The notes under the pieces were generated by a model. The model searched no databases, was not told where the DNA came from, and saw only the letters and a program-made list of their open reading frames with translations. From contig JAIVHA010000079.1 of assembly GCA_020201295.1 (NCBI GenBank), forward strand, positions 1-6,597: a stretch of DNA of 6,597 nt, given 5' to 3'. This stretch comes from Lysobacteraceae bacterium (GTDB lineage: Bacteria > Pseudomonadota > Gammaproteobacteria > DSM-19610). Positions 1 to 5,311 of this stretch are shown here, one piece after another (the first letter of the stretch is position 1; the number at the start of each line of letters is the position of its first letter). The position numbers were made by a program, and so were the translations under genes.

Positions 1-54
1 CTCTGCCCGCGAACTGTGTCTGGTTACCACTTCGCGGGCAGAGCCCGCTCCTAC
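1..54. repeat. REP-type inverted repeat doublet, left copy cut by the window edge
   Basis: Bases 1-13 (CTCTGCCCGCGAA) are the exact reverse complement of 31-43, with 17 nt between. The right copy runs 32-54 and folds into its own hairpin: GCGGGC (34-39), loop AGA, GCCCGC (43-48), followed by GCTCCTAC, the complement of the GTAGGAGC head typical of REP elements. The left copy is the same unit in opposite orientation, its head lying outside the window. Head-to-head pairs like this are the usual BIME arrangement in gammaproteobacteria, spread by RAYT transposases. It lies upstream of folB and may mark the end of the previous transcription unit, but there is no T-run of an intrinsic terminator. 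Confidence 0.75.
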
Positions 55-107
55 GGGATCGCTGATGCAATTCGCGCCCTTTGCACCTTTGCGGTGAAAT
101 TTCATAA

Positions 108-133
108 GCCTGGCTGCCCAGGCCTCCTGGCAG
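108..133. repeat. Overlapping short hairpins upstream of the folB promoter
   Basis: Two mutually exclusive foldings share these bases. GCCTGG (108-113) pairs with CCAGGC (118-123) around a CTGC loop. Alternatively CTGCC (114-118) pairs with GGCAG (129-133), continuing as AGG/CCT with one bulged C. On DNA this dyad would lie across the -35 position of the predicted promoter at 142-150, so an operator is conceivable. No known regulator site is recognised. Confidence 0.3.
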
Positions 134-141
134 AGCGAATT

Positions 142-150
142 TGCTATAGT
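142..150 (+). promoter_or_regulatory. Probable extended -10 promoter for folB
   Basis: TTGCTATAGT (141-150) contains an extended -10 (TG-n-TATAGT, five of six matches to TATAAT). Bases 17 upstream (about 122-127) do not resemble TTGACA, so activity would depend on the TG extension. Transcription would begin near 157, leaving about 20 nt before the folB ATG at 178. It is the most AT-rich motif in the upstream region. Inferred from sequence only. Confidence 0.5.
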
Positions 151-177
151 GGCGCGGCACCGAAACAGTGAGTGATC

Positions 178-534
178 ATGGACATCATCTTCCTGCGCGA
201 CCTGCGCATCGACACCATCATCGGCATCTACGACTGGGAGCGCAGCACTCGCCAGACCGTGAGCCTGGACCTGGAAATGGCCACCGATATCGGCAAGGCG
301 GCGGCCACCGACCATATCGACGACACCCTCAACTACAAGGCCGTGGCCAAGCGTCTGATCGCCTTCGTCGGCGCGAGCGAGTTCCAGCTGGTGGAGACCC
401 TGGCCGAGCGTATCTGCGCGCTGGTGCTGGAGGAGTTCCAGGTACCCTGGGTGCGCCTGACCCTCAACAAGGGGGGCGCGGTGCGTGGCGCCAAGGGCGT
501 CGGCATCATCATCGAACGCGGCACCCGGACCTGA
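178..534 (+). CDS. folB: Dihydroneopterin aldolase (FolB)
   Basis: FolB is a cytoplasmic enzyme that splits 7,8-dihydroneopterin to 6-hydroxymethyl-7,8-dihydropterin and glycolaldehyde in tetrahydrofolate synthesis. The 118-residue product is full length for the family. It aligns without gaps to the E. coli enzyme as I recall it: MDIIFLRDL start, IGIYDWE at 15-21, Tyr53 in LNY, Glu73 in LVE, and Lys98 in the L-x-K segment, then a VGIIIERG C-terminal strand. These are the substrate-binding and catalytic positions. The start is taken at ATG 178 because homologs begin M-D-I-[IV]-F; GTG 172 (adding Met-Ile) is possible. The ribosome site is weak (GTGAG at 168-172). First gene of the plus-strand block, 14 nt before folK, which uses its product. 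Confidence 0.95.
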   Translation: MDIIFLRDLRIDTIIGIYDWERSTRQTVSLDLEMATDIGKAAATDHIDDTLNYKAVAKRLIAFVGASEFQLVETLAERICALVLEEFQVPWVRLTLNKGGAVRGAKGVGIIIERGTRT

Positions 535-538
535 GGAA
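533..538 (+). promoter_or_regulatory. Ribosome binding site of folK
   Basis: GAGGAA overlaps the folB stop codon (TGA 532-534) and lies 10 nt before the folK ATG at 549. It fixes that start and suggests translation of folK is coupled to folB termination. Confidence 0.6.
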
Positions 539-548
539 CTGACGATCC

Positions 549-1034
549 ATGGCCCGGGTCTATGTCAGCATCGGCAGCAACATCGATCGTGCCCGCAACA
601 TCCGCGCCGCCCTCGACGCACTGGCGGCACGCTTTGCCAATCTGGAGCAATCGAGGGTCTACGAAAGCACGGCGGTGGGTTTTGCCGGTGATCCATTCTA
701 TAACCTGGTGGTGGCCTTCGATGCCGAGCAAACACCCCGGGAGATCGTAACGCTGCTGCACGGTATCGAGGACCGCCAGGGACGGGTGCGTGGCGGGGAG
801 CGCTTTGCCGCCCGGACCCTGGACCTCGACCTGCTGCTCTACGATGACCTGCAGATGCGCGATGGCAAACTGGTACTGCCCCGCGACGAGATCACGCGCT
901 ACGCCTTCGTGCTGCGCCCCCTGGCGGAGCTCGCACCGGATACGCGCCACCCGGTGATCGGCCGTACCTATGCGGAGTTGTGGGGTGATTTTTCGGCCGA
1001 GGATCAGGAGTTGTGGCCGGTGGACCTTGAATAG
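549..1034 (+). CDS. folK: 6-hydroxymethyl-7,8-dihydropterin pyrophosphokinase (FolK, HPPK)
   Basis: HPPK transfers pyrophosphate from ATP to 6-hydroxymethyl-7,8-dihydropterin, the step after FolB, giving the substrate of dihydropteroate synthase. The 161-residue product has the family landmarks: the N-terminal strand VYVSIGSN (4-11), the pterin-site FYN (50-52), the GRVRGGERF segment (78-86), and the signature ARTLDLDLLLY (88-98), whose Asp92 and Asp94 correspond to the two magnesium-binding aspartates of E. coli HPPK. YAFVLRPLAELAP (118-130) is the conserved C-terminal helix region. The usual W-G-P in the signature is F-A-A here, and the histidine-proline pair before the last block is replaced by LPRDEI. 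I recall both as normal for a gammaproteobacterial subgroup. A good ribosome site supports ATG 549. Confidence 0.95.
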   Translation: MARVYVSIGSNIDRARNIRAALDALAARFANLEQSRVYESTAVGFAGDPFYNLVVAFDAEQTPREIVTLLHGIEDRQGRVRGGERFAARTLDLDLLLYDDLQMRDGKLVLPRDEITRYAFVLRPLAELAPDTRHPVIGRTYAELWGDFSAEDQELWPVDLE

Positions 1035-2205
1035 CCCGGTTTCCGACTGGCCCGTTCCGAGCGCAGAGATGCTGGCGCTGCAAGCGACGCTGGTGGAACG
1101 GATCCGCGCGCGCATGGCGGAGCGGGGTGGTGCGCTGCCCTTCCTGGAATTCATGGAACTCGCCCTCTACAGCCCGGGGTTGGGCTATTACAGCAACGGC
1201 CTGCGCAAGTTCGGCGCCGATGGTGATTTCATCACCGCCCCGGAACTCACCCCCCTGTTCGGCCGCAGCCTGGCGACGCACGCCGAAGCCGTGCTGCGCG
1301 CCGTGCCCGATGGCGATGTACTGGAATTCGGTGCGGGCAGCGGCGCGCTGGCCATCGATCTGCTGCGTGAGCTGGAGGCGCGCGCGGCCTTGCCGCGTCA
1401 TTATTGTATTCTGGAACGCAGCGCCGCCCTGCAACAGCTCCAGCGGGAGGTGATCGGTGTGGCCCTGCCGCACCTGGTGGAACGGGTACGCTGGCTGGAC
1501 CGGCTGCCGGAATCCTTCAAGGGACTGATGCTGGCCAACGAAGTGCTGGACGCCGCCCCGGTGCGGCGTTTCCAATGGACCGGCAATGGCGTGCGCGAAT
1601 ACTGGGTGGAATGGCAGGACGACGGATTCGCCTGGTCGCTGCGGGATGCGGACGATGAACGGCTGGTGCAAGTCGTCACCGACCTCGCACAGGGGCATGA
1701 CTGGCCATCCGGCTATGTCTCCGAGTGGGATCCGTCCCTGGCGGCCTGGGTGGGCAGTGTGGCGGACAGCCTGCAGCAGGGTGCCTTGCTGCTGATCGAT
1801 TACGGGTCGCCACGTAGCGAGCGCTACCATGACCAGCGCGCCAGCGGCAGCCTCATGTGTCATTACCGCCACCGCGCGCACGGCAACCCACTCATCCTGC
1901 CCGGCCTGCAGGACATCACCAGCTATGTGGATTTCACCACCGTGGCGGAGTCAGGCACGGCCGCCGGCCTGGCGCTGGAGGGTTTCTCCACCCAGGCCCA
2001 TTTCCTGCTGGACTGCGGACTGGACCGGCTGCTCATGGCGCTGGAACCCGACGGCTCGCCCCGCTATCTTGCCCAGGTGCAAAAGGCCAAGCAGCTGCTG
2101 ATGCCGGGGGAGATGGGTGAGCGCTTCAAGTGCATGGCCTTGCGACGCGGTATCGAGGGGGTGCTGCCGGGTTTCCGGCAGCAGGACCTGCGGGGGCGGT
2201 TGTAG
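1027..2205 (+). CDS. SAM-dependent methyltransferase, MidA/NDUFAF7 family (DUF185)
   Basis: A class I methyltransferase of the MidA family. The mitochondrial member NDUFAF7 symmetrically dimethylates an arginine of the complex I subunit NDUFS2; the bacterial target is not established. Numbered from TTG 1027 (392 residues), it shows LALYSPGLGYYS (45-56) and KFGADGDFITAPE (61-73), the SAM-binding motif LEFGAGSG (99-106), ANEVLDAAPV (170-179), LLIDYG (255-260) and GSLMCHYRHR (274-283), all family hallmarks. The start is uncertain. TTG 1027 overlaps the folK end by 8 nt and keeps a P-x-P-S-x-E segment I recall in homologs; ATG 1069 would remove 14 residues and also has only a weak ribosome site. 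An in-frame ATG at 970 lies deep within folK and is unlikely. Probably co-transcribed with folBK. Confidence 0.88.
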   Translation: MNSPVSDWPVPSAEMLALQATLVERIRARMAERGGALPFLEFMELALYSPGLGYYSNGLRKFGADGDFITAPELTPLFGRSLATHAEAVLRAVPDGDVLEFGAGSGALAIDLLRELEARAALPRHYCILERSAALQQLQREVIGVALPHLVERVRWLDRLPESFKGLMLANEVLDAAPVRRFQWTGNGVREYWVEWQDDGFAWSLRDADDERLVQVVTDLAQGHDWPSGYVSEWDPSLAAWVGSVADSLQQGALLLIDYGSPRSERYHDQRASGSLMCHYRHRAHGNPLILPGLQDITSYVDFTTVAESGTAAGLALEGFSTQAHFLLDCGLDRLLMALEPDGSPRYLAQVQKAKQLLMPGEMGERFKCMALRRGIEGVLPGFRQQDLRGRL

Positions 2206-2214
2206 ATGCCCGGA

Positions 2215-2236
2215 TCGCGGCTTGCGCCGCTCCTGC
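2215..2236 (-). repeat. REP element between the methyltransferase gene and uppP (inverted)
   Basis: Bases 2215-2234 are the exact 20-nt reverse complement of 3032-3051. Its hairpin arms are GCGGC/GCCGC with a TTGC loop (GCAA on the minus strand). The head reads GCAGGAGCGG on the minus strand, against GTAGGAGCGG in the copy after uppP. It begins 9 nt after the methyltransferase stop (TAG 2203-2205) and ends immediately before ATG 2237, occupying the place where a uppP ribosome binding site would be. Confidence 0.8.
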
Positions 2237-2240
2237 ATGC

Positions 2241-3029
2241 CTGCAAGTCGTCGTGCTCGCCCTGGTGCAGGGCTTCACCGAATTCCTGCCCATCTCCAGT
2301 TCCGCCCACCTGATCCTGGTGCCGGTGCTCACCGACTGGGAGGACCAGGGCCTGGCCTTCGACGTGGCGGTGCATGTAGGCACGCTGAGTGCGGTGGTCT
2401 GGTATTTCCGCGAGGAGCTGCAGCGCATGACCCTGGCCTGGTTTGGCTCCGTGGCCGGGCGCGGCCTGGACCCCGACAGCCGCCTGGCCTGGGCGGTGAT
2501 CTTCGGCACCCTGCCCGCGGCCCTGGCGGGACTGCTGTTCCATGATTTCATCGGCGAGCATCTGCGCTCACCCCTGGTGATCGCGGCCACCACGCTGATC
2601 TTTGGCTTGTTGCTGGCGGTGGCGGACAAGACCGGCGCGCAGCGGCGCGATGAGCACAGTATCCATTGGCTGGACGTGGCGCTGATCGGCGGCGCCCAGG
2701 CGCTGGCCCTGATCCCCGGCACCTCCCGTTCCGGCATCACCATGGCCGTGGCGCTGTTGGTGGGGCTGACCCGCACCGGTGCGGCGCGCTTTTCCTTTCT
2801 GCTGTCGGTGCCCATCATCCTGCTGGCGGGCGGCTACGAGAGTCTCAAGCTGGTGCAGGCCGGCGTGCAGGCCCAGTGGCTGCCCATGGTGCTGGGCGCG
2901 GTGGTGTCCGGCCTGAGCGCCTATCTCTGTATCCATTTTTTCCTGAAGCTGCTGGACCGCATCGGCTTCATGCCCTTCGTGTACTACCGGCTGGGTCTCG
3001 GGGTGCTGCTGCTGGTGTTGTTCTGGTGA
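2241..3029 (+). CDS. uppP: Undecaprenyl-diphosphatase (UppP/BacA), start codon unclear
   Basis: An integral inner-membrane enzyme that dephosphorylates undecaprenyl diphosphate to regenerate the lipid carrier for peptidoglycan and other envelope polymers; excess confers bacitracin resistance. Counting from CTG 2241 (262 residues; E. coli about 273), the active-site motifs are present: QGFTEFLPISSSAH (10-23, with Gln10 and Glu14 as the [E/Q]xxxE pair) and PGTSRSG (159-165, Arg163 catalytic). Several hydrophobic helices fill the rest, ending YYRLGLGVLLLVLFW. Homologs have only an initiator and one or two residues before this LQVVVLALVQG segment, yet no ATG is in frame there. Options are CTG 2241, GTG 2253 (258 residues), or GTG 2130 (299 residues, with a 37-residue Ala/Gly-rich extension read from the methyltransferase gene and the REP). 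ATG 2237 is one base out of frame. No Shine-Dalgarno sequence is visible. Confidence 0.9.
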   Translation: MQVVVLALVQGFTEFLPISSSAHLILVPVLTDWEDQGLAFDVAVHVGTLSAVVWYFREELQRMTLAWFGSVAGRGLDPDSRLAWAVIFGTLPAALAGLLFHDFIGEHLRSPLVIAATTLIFGLLLAVADKTGAQRRDEHSIHWLDVALIGGAQALALIPGTSRSGITMAVALLVGLTRTGAARFSFLLSVPIILLAGGYESLKLVQAGVQAQWLPMVLGAVVSGLSAYLCIHFFLKLLDRIGFMPFVYYRLGLGVLLLVLFW

Positions 3030-3051
3030 GTAGGAGCGGCGCAAGCCGCGA
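3030..3051 (+). repeat. REP element directly after uppP, possible bidirectional end signal
   Basis: GTAGGAGCGG starts at the base after the uppP TGA (3027-3029). GCGGC (3036-3040) and GCCGC (3045-3049) form a stem closed by a GCAA (GNRA-type) tetraloop. Bases 3032-3051 match the inverted copy at 2215-2234 exactly. It lies in the 81-nt gap between the convergent uppP and cca genes. Such hairpins protect mRNA 3' ends or assist termination, but no T-run follows on either strand, so a classical intrinsic terminator is not supported. Confidence 0.8.
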
Positions 3052-3073
3052 GGAGCCAGCCCGTGTGTTTCCG

Positions 3074-3089
3074 TGGCCAATATTGACCA
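3074..3089. repeat. Short AT-centred dyad between uppP and cca
   Basis: TGG-c-CAATATTG-a-CCA is a near-perfect palindrome with one mismatched pair (3077/3086), centred on the only AT-rich core in this intergenic gap. It is 22 nt downstream of the cca stop in cca's direction. No function is recognised and chance is possible. Confidence 0.25.
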
Positions 3090-3110
3090 TCCAATGCGTC
3101 GTCACAGCGC

Positions 3111-4262
3111 TCAGGGTTGCGCCACCTTTGCAATGGCCTCCACGCGCAACCCCTGCAGCGCCTGGCCCACTTCCGGCCCTTTCAACCCCCGTGCCACCAG
3201 ACCGGCGGCATTGACCGCCGCGGCGGCGGTCAGGCAGCGCAGCAGGTAATCCTCCTGGGGCCAGGCATCCTTGTGTGCCACCCGGCACACCCGTAGTGCC
3301 CGGGCGAAGCGCTCCGGGCGGCGCAGGGCATCGCAGGCCTCCAGCAGCGCCATGATCGCGTCCGGGGATTGTTCCAGACAGGCATCCAGGTCCGTGCCAT
3401 GACGTGCCACCAGCACGGCCAGGTCGCGGTACTCGTTGGGTATCCTGGCGCGCGCGCACAGGGCTTCCAGGTCGGCGGCCGCCGCCTCGGCGCCCCGTAC
3501 TGCGGCGAGGATCCAGCCCAGCAGGGCGAAGCGCGCCTCCAGGGCGTCCAGTTCCGCGGCGCGATCGAAGCGGCGCAGGGCATCGGTTTTCGCCTCGCCA
3601 TGGCCTTCCTCGGTCGTGCCGAAGAGCGGTTCGAGTTCGGGGAACAGCACGGCCAGGGCGCCACAACTGTGCAGCACCTTGAAGAACTGCGCGGGCCGAT
3701 CTGTTTGCAGGGTCTTGGCCAGTTCCGCCCACACCCGTTCCGGCACCAGGTAGTCCACCTCGCCGTCCTGGACCATGGTACGCATCAGTGCCAGGGTGTC
3801 ATGGGCCAGGTGAAAACCCCAACGGCGGAAACGGGCAGCGAAGCGCGCCACGCGCAGGATGCGCACCGGGTCCTCCACGAAGGCGGGAGACACGTGACGC
3901 AACAGGCCGTTGCGCAGGTCTTCCTCACCGCCATAGGGGTCGATCAGCTGCCCGTTGCCGTCCAGCGCCATGGCGTTGATGGTCAGGTCGCGGCGCAGCA
4001 GATCCTGTTCCAGGGTCACCTCCGGGCTGGCCTGTACCTGGAAGCCCTTGTAGCCGTGGCCGCTCTTGCGCTCGGTGCGCGCCAGGGCATATTCCTCGCC
4101 GGTCTCCGGGTGCAGGAAGACGGGGAAATCCTTGCCCACTGGCTTGTAGCCCAAGTCCAGCATCTGCTGCGGCGTGGCGCCCACTACCACCCAGTCCCGT
4201 TCCTGGACCGGGAGTTGCAGCAGCTGGTCACGCACCGCGCCGCCGACGAGGTAGGTTTCCAT
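3111..4262 (-). CDS. cca: tRNA CCA-adding enzyme (Cca) lacking the HD phosphohydrolase site
   Basis: Class II tRNA nucleotidyltransferase that builds or repairs the CCA 3' end of tRNAs without a nucleic acid template. The 383-residue product follows the E. coli multifunctional Cca closely in its head: YLVGGAVRD (4-12), ERDWVVVG (21-28; Glu21 and Asp23 replace the Asp/Asp metal pair), EEYALARTERKSG (56-68), RRDLTINAMA (90-99), and the nucleotide-selecting EDPVRILRVARFAARF (130-145). The later half differs. E. coli has an HD domain with L-C-H-D-L-G-K, whereas here the matching segment after ARFALL reads GWILAAV, about a dozen residues are missing, and the other domain histidines are absent. RIPNEYRDLA (273-282) and the C-terminal KGPEV segment (361-365) remain. 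ATG 4262 matches the homologous start; the ribosome site is weak. Last gene of the minus-strand block, 26 nt after its neighbour. Confidence 0.93.
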   Translation of the reverse strand: METYLVGGAVRDQLLQLPVQERDWVVVGATPQQMLDLGYKPVGKDFPVFLHPETGEEYALARTERKSGHGYKGFQVQASPEVTLEQDLLRRDLTINAMALDGNGQLIDPYGGEEDLRNGLLRHVSPAFVEDPVRILRVARFAARFRRWGFHLAHDTLALMRTMVQDGEVDYLVPERVWAELAKTLQTDRPAQFFKVLHSCGALAVLFPELEPLFGTTEEGHGEAKTDALRRFDRAAELDALEARFALLGWILAAVRGAEAAAADLEALCARARIPNEYRDLAVLVARHGTDLDACLEQSPDAIMALLEACDALRRPERFARALRVCRVAHKDAWPQEDYLLRCLTAAAAVNAAGLVARGLKGPEVGQALQGLRVEAIAKVAQP

Positions 4263-4271
4263 GGTGGCGTT

Positions 4272-4285
4272 GGCCGGCGCCGGCC
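4272..4285. repeat. 14-bp perfect GC palindrome in the reductase-cca spacer
   Basis: GGCCGGCGCCGGCC is its own reverse complement and occupies half of the 26-nt gap between the reductase stop (4289-4291) and the cca ATG (4260-4262). In mRNA it would sit about 10 nt ahead of the cca start, where a ribosome binding site is expected. GC richness makes chance partly plausible. Confidence 0.4.
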
Positions 4286-4288
4286 GAC

Positions 4289-5251
4289 TCAGGGCCGCCG
4301 CGCCAGGCGCCGGTATTCGGTATAGCGGTCGCGGGGCCGTTTGCCGCCCAGGTAACCGGGTACGATGGCCTCCACGGAACGCGGCTGGATACCCAGGCGC
4401 GCACAGCCGTCCTCCTGACAGACGCTGTCGATCTGCAGGGACCAGTAGTTGTCCATGGTGAAGGGTTTGCCGGGCACGAATTGCAGCACGCGTGCCTGCA
4501 GGCGCGCCAGGAAGTCGGGCAGGTCGAGGATGATGCGGCGCAGGCCCAGTTGCCGTGCCGTGTACTTGACCAGTTCGTGCAGGGTGTAGACCCGCGGGCC
4601 GCACAGATCCAGGCGCAGGCCGGCGGTGCTGTCGTCCTCCAGGCAGCGCAGGAAGGCCTCCACCACGTCACCCACGTACACGGGTGCGAAGCGTGCCTCG
4701 GCGCAGGCCAGTGGAAATATCCCCGGGGTCAGTTTCAGCAGACCGGCGAAGCGATTGAAGAAACTGTCATCGGGCCCGAAGATCACGGAGGGGCGGACGC
4801 TGGTGACCTGCAGCCCCGGTCCGGACTCTGCATGCATCAGGTCCTCGGCCTCGCCCTTGCTGCGCAGGTAACGGGAGTGTGGCTCCAGGGCATTGGCGTT
4901 GAGGGCGCTCATATGCAGCAGGCGCGGCACGCCGGTTGCCTGGCAGGATTGCAGGAAATGGTCCGCCAGTTCCACGTGCACGCGCTGGAAATCACCGGCA
5001 TGGTGTTCATTCAGGATACCCACCAGGTTGACGGCGGCGGCGCAGCCCTCCAGCAGGCTCGCGAGTTGTTTCGTCAGGCCCTGCCCGGTCTCGATCACTT
5101 CGATGCGTGGATTGACCAGCAGGTGTCGCGCGCGGGCACGGCGCCGCACCGGGATGCGTACTTGCCAGCCCCGTTCCGTGAGCCGATGGGCGAGATGAGC
5201 GCCGACAAAACCGCTGCCGCCAAGGATGAGGATCGTTTGCTGTCTGGCCAT
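4289..5251 (-). CDS. NAD(P)-binding atypical SDR, NDUFA9-like epimerase/dehydratase family
   Basis: A Rossmann-fold protein of the extended/atypical short-chain dehydrogenase group that includes the complex I subunit NDUFA9; the substrate and role in bacteria are not established. In 320 residues the sequence shows the dinucleotide-binding turn GGSGFVG (11-17), a second basic strand VRIPVRR (31-37) that could favour NADP(H), AVNLVGIL (73-80), Ser115 in HMSALNA, a YLRSK stretch (128-132) preserving the YxxxK pair, and VRPSVIFGPDDSFFNRFA (152-169), typical of this subfamily. The catalytic-type Ser-Tyr-Lys set is therefore retained. A variable C-terminal lobe follows. ATG 5251 matches the fold's normal beginning; only a distant CAGGA precedes it. 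It sits 60 nt after the transglycosylase gene and 26 nt before cca, probably on one transcript. Confidence 0.88.
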   Translation of the reverse strand: MARQQTILILGGSGFVGAHLAHRLTERGWQVRIPVRRRARARHLLVNPRIEVIETGQGLTKQLASLLEGCAAAVNLVGILNEHHAGDFQRVHVELADHFLQSCQATGVPRLLHMSALNANALEPHSRYLRSKGEAEDLMHAESGPGLQVTSVRPSVIFGPDDSFFNRFAGLLKLTPGIFPLACAEARFAPVYVGDVVEAFLRCLEDDSTAGLRLDLCGPRVYTLHELVKYTARQLGLRRIILDLPDFLARLQARVLQFVPGKPFTMDNYWSLQIDSVCQEDGCARLGIQPRSVEAIVPGYLGGKRPRDRYTEYRRLARRP

Positions 5252-5311
5252 GAAGTATCTGCTGTCGTCCTGTGAATGTCGGGCAAATAGTGGCGGCAGC
5301 CCCGTGGCAGG

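Noticed and set aside
1..54. CRISPR repeat or tRNA fragment at the left edge
   Set aside because: Only one inverted pair with no regular spacing, and no cloverleaf or TΨC-like box; the sequence matches the REP pattern.
970..1026. In-frame ATG extension of the methyltransferase into folK
   Set aside because: It would overlap folK by 65 nt and add a Cys/Arg-rich stretch unlike the family N-terminus. TTG 1027 or ATG 1069 is more likely.
333..1154. 273-residue open frame on the minus strand
   Set aside because: Antisense to folB and folK, both well supported; no family resemblance.
892..1881. 329-residue open frame on the minus strand
   Set aside because: Antisense to the methyltransferase and the folK end, low-complexity His/Gln-rich translation.
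2130..2240. GTG 2130 as the uppP start
   Set aside because: It would add 37 Ala/Gly-rich residues encoded by the methyltransferase gene and the REP, unlike any UppP N-terminus I know. Kept only as an alternative because no other standard start is well placed.
3030..3110. Intrinsic terminator between the convergent genes
   Set aside because: A GC stem-loop is present, but neither strand has a following run of T. It fits a REP element better.
3369..4325. 318-residue open frame on the plus strand
   Set aside because: It is antisense to cca and part of the reductase gene, whose products have clear family motifs. Its own translation is Gln/His/Gly-rich with no recognisable domain, as expected from GC-rich shadow frames.
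4481..5275. 264-residue open frame on the plus strand
   Set aside because: Antisense shadow of the NDUFA9-like reductase, with no motif of its own.
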